Notes: generated by a model not told the origin, from the letters alone. 64,000 nt of DNA from Paramyrothecium sp. XJ0827 (GCA_020881915.1 JAJFPB010000011.1:744001-808000), one strand, 5' to 3'. Positions 45,073 through 57,111 are shown, counted from the stretch's first letter. A program made the numbers and translations.

Positions 45073-45393
45073 TTATACAGACTTAACAAGTATATTTAAT
45101 ATCGCACTGCCGCTATATCCGCAAAAATTAGCCTGTATACCAATCACATAGCCGAGGATAAGATAACACTTACGCACCAGTAACCACATCCACCAGAGCA
45201 ACACTGCCCGCATCAAAGGTGCAAAGTCAGCTAGAAACTCCATGAAGCAGTTACAATGCGAACTTACGCCCTTAGAAACACAACTTGCAGGAAGACATGC
45301 TCGAGCCTCTAAACCCTCGTTAAGATTGTCCGGAGATGGTGCGGCGAGGGCTATAGTTGTAAAGAGTGCAAAGAGGGCGTGTACAGGCTGCAT
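45073..45393 (-). CDS. Small secreted cysteine-framework protein
   Basis: The start at 45393 opens a signal peptide (MQPVHALFALFTTIALAA) and a short acidic pro-like segment ending 'GLEAR'. Exon 1 is 45393-45268. A 64-nt intron (45267-45204, GTAAGT...GCAG) is required to bring the cysteines into register. Exon 2 starts at 45203. Read straight on, it stops at 45144 (62 codons plus stop in total, six cysteines). Alternatively a second 41-nt intron (45173-45133) adds a seventh cysteine and stops at 45073. Spacing is C-x4-C-x4-CC-x3-C-x3-C, the C..C..CC..C..C order of cystine-knot mini-proteins. The fold is inferred from spacing alone and the activity is unknown; it could be an effector, antimicrobial peptide or toxin-like peptide. 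The ATG lies about 30 bp from a TTCGAT-rich repeat. Confidence 0.6.
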   Translation of the reverse strand: MQPVHALFALFTTIALAAPSPDNLNEGLEARACLPASCVSKGVSSHCNCFMEFLADFAPLMRAVLLWWMWLLVRKCYLILGYVIGIQANFCGYSGSAILNILVKSV

Positions 45394-45414
45394 TCTAACT
45401 GGTGATACAAGCGC

Positions 45415-45750
45415 TGTTTCGATAGTACGGCGGACGACAGCAGGGATGGACATCGAACGAATGGGAATCGAATCGATAGATTCATTCGATGCCAAGTCTT
45501 ACAAATGTCGAATCGAATTTCTTGGCATTCGATTCGATGTCGAATCTGCGGCGCGCCCATTTGATTCGCATCGAATCGAATGTGACATGTCCTGTTCGAT
45601 GTTCGAATGCATCGATTCGAATGTGGGGCATCCCATTCGACATTCGAACCGTACAGGTCACCATATGATTCGACATCGAATCGATCGCCCCCACCCGTTC
45701 GATCGAAAATCGATCGATTCGGTCGAACACAGAGACGCGATGTGCGAATC
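45415..45750. repeat. TTCGAT-rich palindromic repeat, copy 1
   Basis: This stretch is saturated with TTCGAT/ATCGAA words in both orientations and can fold extensively. It shares 'cttggcattcgat' followed by 'tcgaatct(g/a)cgg' with the copy at 50.4 kb. All frames give R/S/D/I-rich nonsense ORFs. Confidence 0.75.
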
Positions 45751-46749
45751 ATGACCAAGGGGTGGATTCAGCGCGATTCGCAGACGCGTTAAGAGGCCCC
45801 TGGCACTCTCCTCGACGCGACAAGTGCAACGCGATCAACGCTGACAACAATTCATCTTAATGCTAAGATGTGTTAGCAAGTACATAACATGACCCTAAAA
45901 GCCCAATAGCATGCTAGGTACCCTGCAACTACAGCAATCATCCCTGTCTAACCGCCCCCAAGCCCGGAACGGATTAACGCGCCGGCCACCGCGAATTGCC
46001 AACAGGTTTACCAGTTGGTAATGACTCCTGTCAGATATTGTGGCGAATTGTATGTTCATATTGTTCTGTGTCGTGCTTGCTACTTGAGGTTTCGGAGCAA
46101 GCTCTATATGCTTTTTCTGTGCATGTGGAATCAACTGGAAGCTGCTTGCTAAGCCTGTGGCAATAGGTGGCAACTGTCATCTTTGATGACAATATCAGCC
46201 TTTCAAGCTACTTCCATGAGCTTCCTTTGCCAGTATTCAACAACTCTCATGGTCACAATCCCGACAAATAACCCACCAGCAGGTGCTTTACAGGAATGTA
46301 ACGGATAACCCAATTTTAATCTTGTAATAAAACACTGAGTCGGTTTCTATGAGGAATATATATTTGTCGCGTGGGGTGGTTGAAGTATGAGTTATTGTTG
46401 CTGTAAAAATACAACCTCCCAAGTTAGGAGGTACCAAGGTCGTCATATAAAAGTAGGTGGGGCTTACAGTAGTTTTTAACGCAGGAGTATAGGGTACGTC
46501 CGTCCCAGTAACAGGCCGCTATACAGAGAGGGGATCACTAAAAACACGCCGCTTTTTCTGCAGAATATTAGGAAGGAAGCAAAAAAAGAAGAAAAAAGGA
46601 AAACCAAAAAATATCTCCGTATTTCTCTCTACTAAAAAGTTTCTACTGATGCTAGCTTTGGCATGATCGGATGAATATGTCCGGCTCGAAGTTTTCACGC
46701 ATTGGCGAGTATGGGATTCATGATCTTCCTGCCCCTCTCTTTAACTTTT
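45751..46749. other. No gene recognised
   Basis: Intergenic sequence containing an A/G-rich tract at about 46570-46615. Confidence 0.4.
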
Positions 46750-47130
46750 TGGTTGTCTCGGGGACCTGCACCTAAAGCCAGCTTTGCCTGTGAACCGATG
46801 TACCAGCGACTTCACAGGTGCATCCACTTAGAGCCTCAACTTCAAGTCCCCACCGTTCCGCCCCCTCACGTGAACCGTTTACGAAAATCTCAAGAATCCA
46901 TTCTGAGTTGACGCCAGATTGGAATGAGCACAAATGCAAAGCCGGGTATGGGGACTCGGCTGAGGAACGGGATGGCTTTTTTTCAAGGTTGGCCCGTAGT
47001 GATGCGTCTGTGCTTTGGCATGAGCCAATAGGAGCCTCTGACGCAAGTGGAACAGGGAATATATGGAATCTCACCCCACCGTCTGTGGACCTAATCAACG
47101 AGACCCCGATTTGGCTGGTTGCCAAGTACT
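46750..47130. repeat. Diverged dispersed repeat, copy 1
   Basis: Segments match 56.6-57.0 kb in the same orientation: 'gtac(c/t)agcgactt', 'ccccaccgttc', 'ctcaagaat...gacgccag', and the end 'ttggytggttgccaag'. It lies upstream of hAT-A. No coding sequence is recognised. Confidence 0.5.
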
Positions 47131-47494
47131 GAGAGCTTGGTGGAGCGGCACTTGGGAGAATCTCCGTACACCAATGGTCGGAACAAAGTTTGGCTTCTTA
47201 CATACAATGGCGGCTTCACGCGCGACTCCCTCGCCTTGGGCGCGCCAGGTCGTCGTTCGCGCTGCTCGCGAATGCTTCATTAATCGCACAAGATTTTGCA
47301 TGTTTAACGGCAGTGGAGATGTCGCGAATTTCGCGTTGACGACAAAATGGGCGTGATATACGCGTGTTATTGGCCTCAATGCCTGTCTAGCCAGTGATGG
47401 ATGGATGGATTTAAGTTGAGCCTCAGTGCAGTCTCAATGGCTTCCAACAACCTCGACCCACGCGACTTGTCCGACTAGCTAAACTAACCGCATC

Positions 47495-50207
47495 ATGATG
47501 TCCTCCGAACCATTCTCTTTGAGCCCTTCGTCCTGGAATCAACCAGGCGTGATGGAGCGCGATGAATTCTCTTCTTCGCCAGCCGCCCCGTCTCCAGGAA
47601 CCTCATTACCAACGACGCCATTGCCCCGTCCTCGCGGGACTGCCGCCGATTTTATTCAGGTCGATTGGACACTCTGGGGCCGCCAAGAGTGGGCCAAATG
47701 GCCCGGATTCGAGCGTTATACTGGCGGCCAAGACACGAGAGCATGGTGGCAACAATATGGGTATCGCGTTAAGGACCGTTCCACCTCGCGGCAGGGAAAT
47801 AAGCTGAAGTGGATCTGCGCCGACTGCTTTGCCCGAGGTTTCAAGAAGAAGTCAGACTTCTGTTTCGTCTGCTCGACAGGAGTCGCCATCAGGAAACACC
47901 TACTCAAAGCCCACGGGATTCTTGTAAGTGTGTGCCTCTCCTCTACGGTTTGATAACGTGCTGATTTGGCAGGCCCCGAACAAAGTTGTCAGCCCCGTGG
48001 GGGCTCATTTCTAGATGACAGGACCATCACCGACTTCATCGATGCCGACTTCAATAATCCCCACGACCAGTTTCTTCTCAGCAAGCTGCGTGGAAGATTC
48101 AGCAGCAAAGGCCTCCGAGTACTCCTCCTCGACTGGATTACCTACCATAACCTGCCGTTCAACATTGTCAATACCGAGCGGTTCCAGCGGATCCTTCTCT
48201 ACGGCAATCCCCTCCTTGATGTGACCCACATTCCCTCTGCGAAGACGCTGCTTCGCATGCTCGAATCCGAGTATAGGGGTGCCGTTGGGCCGGTAACCGA
48301 AGTGTTGCGCAGCGCTCGATCCCAGATTCATTTCTCCTTCGACGGTTGGACATCCAAGTCGTACACTTCGTTTCTTGGGATCAACGCTCAATTCATTGAT
48401 AACCACTTTGTCCAACACCGAATCCTCCTTGGGCTTCGACCTCTCGGGCAGACACAACGGTGCTTCACTTGCCGATGAGGTCGCTGATACGCTCGCATTC
48501 TGGCAAATCAACGACCCGGACAAGGTTGGCTACTTCACGCTGGACAATGCTGCCAACAATGACACCTGCATGGACGATCTTGCCTTTGAACACGGCTTCT
48601 CAGCTGAAGAGCGACGGATCCGCTGCGCTGCGCATATCTTCAACCTTTGCGTGCGGGCAATGCTATACGGTTCGAAGCGAGAGAACTTCGCGGCAATCAT
48701 CGCTGCCGATGGTGACGATCAAGATGACGATGAGGAGCTAGTTGATCAAGCTATCGACGAGGCCCTGGATGTAGAGATGGAAGACGGCACGGATGAAGAC
48801 TTTGAAGCGAGCACTGCCGTTGGTATCCCAGAAGAGGACTTCCTATCATCCCACCCAGCCCCGGAGGAGATCAATGGAGCCACTTTCAGGGAGTACAGCC
48901 AGAACGGCGCCGCAGGAATGCTTCACAACATCGGGATTCAGCTGCGAGCGACTACACAGCTGTACGAGCAGTTTCTTCAGTCTCAGCGCAAGGAATCCGG
49001 CCATGAATCAACACTTCACTGGGTCTTCAACAATGCCACCAGATGGAACTCGGACATGCGGATGATGGAGAGGGCCCTTCGTCTCCGCCCGGCTCTCAAT
49101 ACATTCTTCAATGACGTTCAGAACCGTTGGGAAACTGAGGGTCTTTGTGACAAACCGAAACCGGCAGTTCTGCAATACCGCTTAAGTGCGTACGACTGGA
49201 AGGTTATCGAGGTGCTTGTCAAGCTTCTGAAGCCTTTTGAAATCGCCACCAAGCAACTTCAGGGCGACGGTATTCCCGACGCGAGGTCGACTTGTGGTAG
49301 TTTCGATGAATACTTCCCTGTCTTCGAGATCCTACTTGACCACCTCGAAGGAGCTATCGAAGGCACAATCTTTGAAGAAGTTGAGGATCCAGTGAGCAAG
49401 GAGAAGAAGGACGTCGAAGTCGCCATCTACGACGGGCTCGATAGCAGAACCCGTAGATTGCTCCAGGTCTTTATCAAGCTCGGATGGAAGAAGCTGCACA
49501 AGTACTACAACCGTCTGACTAGCGCAGCTTATGTCGGCGCTGTTGTCTTCAACCCGGCGAAGAAGTGGCGCCTTCTCGATCAACTGTGGTCTCGAGTGCC
49601 TTCCCGTAAGGCCAAGGGTTGGCGATTAGAGTACGAATCCAAGCTCTTGGAGATCTGGGAGAGTTACAGGGAACGCGATGTTGACTACGAAGTCTTTGCT
49701 ACATCTGACGAGGCCTCAATGGATTACATTGAGCGGAGACTTGCCAGGAGTGTAGCTGGGTCGCTATGCGCCCAGGGTTCGTCCTTGGCAGCGTCCAGTG
49801 CCCGCAAGAGCACCCGAAAGACGAAACACACAACAGCGGGAGCGACTGCTGATGACGAATATGCTCGGTACTGTGCTGAGGATGTTGTCAGCAGTCACCA
49901 CTACAGAAGCAGGCCGATTGACTGGTGGAAAATCAACAGGAATCGGTACCCGCGACTGTCTCTGATGGCGGTTGATATGCTCACCATCCCATCGTCGTCT
50001 GCGGAGAGCGAGAGGACATTTAGCAGTGCAGGACGTATGACGGCACCGTTGAGAAGCCGGCTGAGGAGGGAGATAGTGGCGATGGCTCAGTGCATTCGAT
50101 CGTGGAGTAAAGCTGGGATCTACGCGCCTTCACTGCCGCTGGTTAGCCTCAGTGATGATCAATGGGTTGACGCACTTGCGTCGCTGAAGGGGACGAGTGA
50201 CATTTAA
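47495..50207 (+). pseudogene. hAT-A transposase, nearly intact
   Basis: The start MMSSEPFSLSPSSWNQPG (47495) precedes a BED-like finger (WICADCFARG...CVCSTG...HLLKAH). A probable 49-nt intron follows (47924-47972, GTAAGT...GGCAG), though the joined frame needs a one-base adjustment. Core blocks are 'IHFSFDGWTSKSYTSFLGI', a one-base shift near 48440 before 'SGRHNGASLADEVADTLAF', 'GYFTLDNAANNDTCMDDLA', an acidic insert ('DDQDDDEELVDQAIDEALDV'), 'NNATRWNSDMRMMERALRL' and the dimerisation motif 'YPRLSLMAVDMLTIPSSSAE'. It ends at 50207. From 48450 on the frame is uninterrupted for about 585 codons. Termini and TSD were not identified. Confidence 0.85.
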
Positions 50208-50403
50208 TCTGCCTAGTACTTGCCTTTGCACAATTGACGATGTTCTGCGATGTCTTATCTGAAGCCGTGATACCTTCTAAACCCGCTCTGCACCTCTCAC
50301 CACTCTTCTGTCGGGATATGACGGCATGACGGCCTGGTGATGATGACAACGGTCCATTTGGTTCTAGGTCCTATTGGTGTTTCGGTCTCCGCCGGGATTA
50401 GTT

Positions 50404-50700
50404 CTACGTTCGATCGAGTTCGAATCGAATTCGATCGAATCTTGGCATTCGATAGATATCGAATCTACGGAAGACATGTTCGATTCGAGTCGAATCTACG
50501 GCACAAGAATTGTGGCGCGTTCGATTCGATACGAATCTGCGGGAGATGTGTTCGATTCGAGTCGAATCTACAGGACAAGAATTGTGGCACGTTCGATTCG
50601 ATACGAATCTGTGGGAGATGCGTCCGATTCGATTCGAATCTACGGGGTCACATTCGATTCGAACGCCAAGGCTTGGCGTTCGATTCGATAGATTCGTAAG
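50404..50700. repeat. TTCGAT-rich repeat, copy 2, with 72-bp units
   Basis: Similar to copy 1. Internal units starting 'cgaatcta' at 50491, 50563 and 50635 are spaced exactly 72 bp. The outer parts carry 'cttggcattcgat' (left) and 'cttggcgttcgat' (right). Confidence 0.8.
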
Positions 50701-50743
50701 ATGTCCACGCCTGGACGACAGGGCAAATTCAAGGAGAAAGGAG

Positions 50744-51426
50744 ATGAGCAAGAGTATAGCGGCCTTGATATTTAGAATTGGAAACCGAACAAGTCTATCG
50801 GAGCTATTGGCGAATGATGCCTTCTTAAATACATCGTCTGAAAGCTCGAAACAGTTGTTCTTTGAAAAGGTCTTACTCAGGTATTGGTATGATGACGAGG
50901 TATTCAACCCATCCTATGATATATCATAGTGACGTCGATCCATGATCATTGGACTTGTTTCTCATTCCAGCTACAAGACGGAAACATTAGTACCCCGCTC
51001 CATGCCACTTACGATCCGCTTTTAGAATCTTCAAGTGATTTGTGCATTCCAAGCTCAATACACGATAATGACATAATGACAACTATGGCGGCATCCAGAT
51101 TTAACTCAATGCACTATACCTTTGAGCCAAATTGTTTCTTGGTTTTGGGGGGAGGCGCAGTAAACCTGTTTAACATGTCATCGAGATTCGAAGACGAAGT
51201 TGAAGCAATAGGTGGTCGTCTTGTGAATACCAGAAATCAAGATACTGGGGAAGACAGGCTGAGAATGACCGGAAGATATGTAGAAGCTTTTCTGGACACA
51301 AAATGGCACCGAGACAAGCAAACATGGCCAGGTATCGGAGTATTTGCGCGGCCTAGGGGGCTTAGATGGGCATATCATGATATCACCGGGGTGTCAGCAG
51401 TGCGACATTCCACAAAGGACACTTAG
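50744..51426 (+). CDS. Unidentified ORFs, possibly one spliced gene
   Basis: ATG at 50744 starts 'MSKSIAALIFRIGNRTSLSE' and stops at 50929. A second open frame runs from about 50929 to 51426 ('GNISTPLHATYDPLLESSSD', 'PNCFLVLGGGAVNLFNMSSR', 'TGRYVEAFLDTKWHRDKQ'). An acceptor-like TTCCAG at about 50971 could join them, but I could not find a donor that keeps the frame. No family is recognised. The first ORF begins next to TTCGAT repeat copy 2. Confidence 0.3.
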
Positions 51427-52961
51427 GTTAACTCCACCCTTGCCGTCATTTGCGGTGTGAACGTCAGTCAACCACACAAGTCGACTGCAGTCATGAACTT
51501 GGTAGCCACGTGCTTTCGGAAACTGAGTGTTAAAAGCGTTTGTTGTTATATACACAGTCAAGTCGTGGTGCGACGTGAGAGTACCAGACCACCATTCCTG
51601 ACCTTCCTTTCTCCTCCTCCATCGACGGGGGCTGCGCAGGGACAAGATGCTGGGCGGCTTTAGACGACTGGGCGGACACCAGTCCTATCTGTGACTGCTG
51701 GTGGCCTTGAAAAGGCAAGAATGATCATGGAGGATGGCACAAGAGACATGGCACATGAGGGGTAGACACGTTGACTCAGCCGCAAATTCGACCAGATAGA
51801 AGGCAATTCGCTGGGTTTACATTTCCTCTGGCTAAGGTCAAGAGACCTATGTGGGTGGTGAGACATGCTCGGATTGTGATAACTAAGACCAACGAATTGT
51901 CAAGGTGTGTGGTGCTACCGGAGTATTGAGGCCAGTCGCAAGTGGGGTCTGAATCACATACTGCAATTGCAACTGGCAGAGAGCTGATGCCACGATTACC
52001 ATTCTGCAGGGTGCTTTGCCTGTTGAAAGGAATCGACGATGACAAGAGGGCGCCATGTGATTCGACTGTACCAACACCACTGAAGTGGGTGACATGTGGG
52101 ATTACTAGGGAGCGACGCCAGACGTTCCACTACCATTCATCAACTACTCTAATCTTCTGACGCATACAAAGCATCTTGCATGAAACAACATTTGGGACCT
52201 AAAACATTTTTGCGCTCGTTGCGATAAGCATGCGGTTGGTTGAAGTTGGCAGTATCACGATGATGAGGGGTAATGACATATGTTGGCGTCATACAGGCAT
52301 AGTGCATGTGTTGCGGTCGCGCAGTCCATTTTCGGACTCGTAGCGGTCCCTTTTCGGGTCTGTGGAACATCTGCCAGATGTACGCCACGGGAAGAGCGCC
52401 TTGTACCTCCGATACAAGATGTACTTTAGGCTAACTCAACAATAAGTTCATTAATTCTTTTTGTGTCCCAAGATGAAGCCCCAATTGCGTACTTGGCCAA
52501 GAACGTCTGGCTTCGTGAGAAAGTGAGTCTCAAGCCACAGGGAGCTTTTTGCGTCCATACAACCTGACCTTGACCGCGGTGGTTAAGCTGCAGGTGGCGT
52601 TGATTTGGACGAAGCTGCAGGGATACTCGCCGCCGGCCACAAGGTCCGGCATGGAGTGGAAGTGCCTTAGCCTAGCTTGGCCATGACCGCGGCCCCTGGT
52701 CAAATGCAAGCCTAAATCCTGCAATCATCTCGACATCATCCTCTCCCGCCTGGGGCTAGCTGAAGTACGAACATCACCGCAACTCGGTTGATTTGGTGAA
52801 TCTTAGCCCCACGATGTGACATCTCGTTGGAGTCAGGCATGCTAAACCCGGTAAGACAAGGCCGATGAGATAAGTGACATATTTGAAGGCCTTGTAGCCC
52901 TGCGCCTGGTGAGCATCCGTGACTTCCATTCATCTTCTATTATCACAACTCCACTACTACA
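51427..52961. other. No gene recognised
   Basis: ORFs are short on both strands and none shows a motif. The right edge (about 52925-52961) is a pyrimidine-rich leader for the next ORF. Confidence 0.4.
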
Positions 52962-53251
52962 ATGGCTTTACCAACTACAACTAGCATCATTGCTGGCCAA
53001 GAAGAAGAGCTTGTAACACTCTGGGGCCTGCATATACCCTTCCCCGAAGAGAGATATGAGTACCAACTCTTTGCTCATATAGTGTATTACAAGCCAAGCC
53101 ATATTGAGCCGCATTTTCAAAGAAATATTGTTTCTCCGGCCCTGGACCTCAGGGCTTACTGCACTCCAGACCTTATATCCATATATGCCATCAATCTCCC
53201 GGCCGAACCCTTCCAGCCTTTGCAGAGCAGAACCTTCTGGACGCGTTTACT
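52962..53251 (+). pseudogene. Unidentified host ORF cut by hAT-B
   Basis: An ATG after a typical 'ccactactaca' leader opens MALPTTTSIIAGQEEELVTL, 'WGLHIPFPEERYEYQLFAHI', 'HFQRNIVSPALDLRAYCTPD', ending 'PLQSRTFWTRLL' at the hAT-B terminus (53252). Codon-like composition and a sensible leader suggest a real gene whose 3' part has been displaced. The continuation is not found beyond 57079. Confidence 0.4.
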
Positions 53252-53431
53252 CAGAGTGCGTAATCAACCAATTCAACTCAACTGGTACCTCCTCGCAGTT
53301 GGATTGACATCCGGCCAAGTATATTTCAGTTGGATTGACGTTGGACGAGGCTGCTCTCAGTTGGATTGCAGTTGGTTGTTTCGGACCAACGGATATCTCC
53401 GATCTTCACGTCTTAACGCCGATCCCACTCA

Positions 53432-55893
53432 TCACTGCCATGAGGGTAGGACAATACCCTCCCTGCTCCATGACCGCATACTCTGCGCCATCCCAATAGT
53501 GTGTCGATCAAGACGAGTTCGTAAAGGTGATACCATCTTGCCCGCGCTACTGAACGACCTTTCAGTCTCTGCTGACATTGTAGGGATAGACAGCAAGTCA
53601 GAGGCCATTCGAGAGAGGTTCGGATACTCCATTTCGTGCTCTTTCCACCAAGAAAGAGGGCTGAATTGGCATTTGTCGTCGGCTGGGGTAAAAGTCTGGA
53701 TATAACGTTCGTACTCGTCAAGCGCTGGGCGCCGTTGCGAAGGATATCCCGCTCTGTCATCTGGATGCGCCCTTTTGCGTTTGCCGAGCGACTGTGCCAG
53801 GAACGCGTCATATCCAGAGAGCGCCCTTCGGCTGCTCGCTGTCGACAGCATCGCTAAGCCAGGAACCACGCGAGTAGCATACTCCTCCTTCCACATCTTC
53901 TTGAGTCTTGTCGAGTAATCTTCTTCCCACTGCGTCGCATCCGCATGTCCTTCCCAGTGGTATTGCAGCGCCGGCCACCCAAAGCAAGGGTGAAGCACTA
54001 CAGCACCGATATACGCAACAGGCCAGAGTTTATCGTAGTACTCGTTAAGCTTCATCCACGCAAGGTTGATATGGGTAGCAACCATATCAGCGCTGTCCTT
54101 TCCCAAGCCCTCAAGGAGGTCATGACTCTGCTTGAGCTCCTCTAAATGCGTTAAGAGATACTCAAAGGAGGGGAAATACTCCCAAAAGGAGCCGGTGGTA
54201 ACATGGTCATCCTCGCTAGTCTTCGGGTTGCCTTGTAGACGAACGGAGATTTCATCAAACGGCCGCAAGACTTGAATTAAAACCTCAACCACATCCCAGT
54301 CCTCTTCTGACAGCTCGTCGTCAATTATAGAAGGCTTCGTTGACTTTCTCTTGCCCCTTCCCCACGCCCTTTCTGCCTTGTCGACAATCCGATTGAAGTA
54401 TCTACGGAGAAGCAGAGCGCGGACCATCATACGGTGGCGAGAGTTCCAGCGGGTCTCGTTGTCAGCGATAGGTCTGAGCGGCACTCGCTTCTTCCTAGTC
54501 TCAGGATCGACGAGTTCAAGGACACCGCTTTTGAGATCTTCTTCTTGCCACTTCAAGAGGCACTCTAAGTGTTGTGGCGAGTTCAAGACAGCGGCGTTGA
54601 GATTGTGAAGTCGACCAATTGGGCCCCTCCTCCGCCATTGCATAAGCTTATCGGCCGGTAGAGAGTCGAAATCGTATTCGGAGTCCGGTTCGTTGCTGCC
54701 TGTATGCTCCACTGCGTCCGCCGCCTTGCCGAATATCAGCTGCTTGACGGCGAGGTTAATGACGTGGCCCAGACAGCGGAGACGGTGTTCGTCTGGGTCA
54801 AACTCGAATTCGTTGCCGAGAGCCACCATTGCCGTGTCGTTATTGCTGGCATTATCAAGGACCATATACCCAAGCCGGTCGCCTCCAAGATCCCACTCTG
54901 CCAAGACGTCAGCCACTTCGTTGGCTAAGCTATCGCCAGTATGGCGTCCGGATACGGCTGGAAGGGCGAGAAGCAGTTTCCGGTGCCGCCATTGTTCGTC
55001 AACAAAGAAGCAGTTGACTCCAAGCAACGAGAGCTGATTGCGAGACGTCCAGCCATCAAATGTGATGTGAATCTTGCCACGAGCAGTTTTTAGATGTTCC
55101 GTTACAGCTCCTTTCGCCCCATTGTAGATCGATCGCAGTCGAGACCGAAGAACCGCGGAAGATGGTATCTTGTCTTTGTACATCGGGGTTGACAAACTCA
55201 ATGAGGCGGCGGAGACGCTCACTCTCGATTAGTCGGAAAGGAAGATTATCGTGTGTTATCCAGTCGACGAGAAGCTCTTCGAATGCGCCGAGTTTGAGCC
55301 TCCCAAGAATGGTAGAAAAGATACGCTGGTCGGCTGGGGCTGCAGTCACTCCAAAGTGTTCTGTCAGAGTCTTAGTGCGGCTGGGCGGCGTCACGTCTTT
55401 CCTTCCTGGGTCCTGCAAGATTGAGTTGGAGTAAAAGAATGAGGAGCTGCTTATTGCTTACCTTGATCCCATGAATATCTCGCAGGTGCTTGATAATATT
55501 GGCACTGCCGTTAGATTCGTACGAGAAGTGCGAGACCGTCCGGCACCTCTTCCTCACGCACAGACGGCATACCCATCGAAGCTTCTTGCTGTTACCCTTG
55601 AGCCTCATACGGAACCCTTTCACCCACCACCAGGCAACCTTTGCGCCATTAGTCCTCGGAGGCGTGCCTGCCCGAAGCTCGTCGTTGAAGAGCTCGAACG
55701 GGAACGTGGCTATCTCGCCAGGCGTAGGATTCTCATCCAGGTTAAATATCTTCCTCGGCGGGGTCTGCGGCGTTGAACCTGACAAGAATGAGGACTGAGT
55801 AGAGAGCCTCGACGGGCAGGGAGACGAATGTAGGGTCAAGGACGTTTCAGATCCTACTTGGCCCAAGAAAATGTCCTGGGAATCGATATCCAT
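53432..55893 (-). pseudogene. hAT-B transposase, one frameshift
   Basis: The start MDIDSQDIFLGQVGSETS at 55893 precedes a BED finger ('RWVCRLCVRKRC...IIKHLRDIHGIK'). A 49-nt intron follows (GTAAGC...CTTGCAG) to 'DPGRKDVTPPSRTKTLTEHF'. After 'LIEFVNPDVQ' a one-base shift near 55190 leads to 'KDKIPSSAVLRSRLRSIYNG'. The frame is then open to 53432, with 'IHITFDGWTSRNQLSLLGV', 'GYMVLDNASNNDTAMVALG', 'ADNETRWNSRHRMMVRALLL' and 'YPNLSRMASDLLSIPTMSAE'. It is related to hAT-A and is the second best preserved transposase here. Confidence 0.87.
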
Positions 55894-56599
55894 CGTGTTG
55901 GCTGGGAAGCTAGACTGCTGGAGTCTGTCAGCGAAGGAATAGTATGGCTTCCTTCAGCGGCGACGTACTGCAACATTTGACGACCAGAGGCCAACGTCCT
56001 TTGCCTCCATTTTATCGGGCACGACAGCGCAGCCTTTCCAGGCCGTCTGCAGGGACAATTAACGCGTTGAGAAACCGCCACGCGATCCGACGCGCCGTGT
56101 GCAAATCGCGAAGCTCTGATGTGGTGCTAAGGCATGTTAGCAGGCACAGCCACGGCACTATATAATCTACGGTACCGGATGTATCTTGCAACATGAGAGA
56201 TAGTAAAGAGTATGTTATCTCAGCGGCGAAGCCTAAGCTGTGGAGTTAAGAGATACCAGCCCCACCATAATAAATAGGCGGCCTGCACGGTAGCTCTTAT
56301 CTAGCGTGTATAGGGTAGACTGTCCGACGTATCTTGCTCCTGAACGAAATTGCTGAATCCTAATAAACACGTCAGTCTCTACGTGAAATAACATTCATAC
56401 AGTTAAAGTATACTCACTGAATTTCTTTTGCTGAAAGCTTTCTTCTGGTATCAATTCTATCATGGTTAGAGATATGTTTCCAAGGTATCGTTTCGTAGTC
56501 TAGAATGCCGTGTGCATGACAGTGAACATCGACCACTGTGACTGATGAATGTGGGGTGACAGGTCGCTGTACCTACACACAAGTCAAAATGTTTCACTG

Positions 56600-57000
56600 G
56601 ACGCATGTACTAGCGACTTTATAGATCCCCACAGGCCTTCACGCGGAGGCTTAACTTCCAAGGCCCCACCGTTCAGCCTTCCGTGGAGAAGCTGAATGAT
56701 AAGCTCAAGAATGAATTATAATCAGACGCCAGGCTGGCGCGAGAAGAGCGCGAAGCTGGCGCGGGTGGGAGAGGCGAGAAAGGGTTTGTTTCGTTTGGCT
56801 CAAGATGATGCCCCTCAGCGGCCGATCATTGGCCAGCGGGCCGTACGAAAAGCCAAACTGGGAAGTTGAAGGTGGGGTCAAAGTTACGGCGCCCGGGCCT
56901 CACATGACCCTCGGACACTGGGAACGAGTTGGAACCGGTTGGATCCAAACCCAATCAACTGGACTTCTGAATTGGTTGGTTGCCAAGCACGGGGAGCGAG
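56600..57000. repeat. Diverged dispersed repeat, copy 2
   Basis: Same orientation and order of matching words as at 46750-47130, here inside the 5' non-coding part of hAT-B. Confidence 0.5.
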
Positions 57001-57111
57001 ATCTCAGTTGAGTTGGACCCACAGTTGGAGGATCCAACGGCTCCAACGATTGGAAGTAGTTGGTTGATTACGCACTCTGGATGCCACACACTAGGTCATA
57101 CGATGACCTCG

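Larger units (their letters stand above)
53252..57079 (-). mobile_element. hAT-B element bounded by 19-bp TIRs
   Basis: CAGAGTGCGTAATCAACCA at 53252 and its exact inverse ending at 57079 bound the transposase. Subterminal zones repeat 'agttggatt'. The flanking octamers (cgtttact and gatgccac) differ, so either the flanks were rearranged or this is a composite of two ends. Confidence 0.75.

Noticed and set aside
45351..45758. Arg/Ser/Asp-rich ORFs on both strands
   Set aside because: Translations of TTCGAT words in the repeat; composition only.
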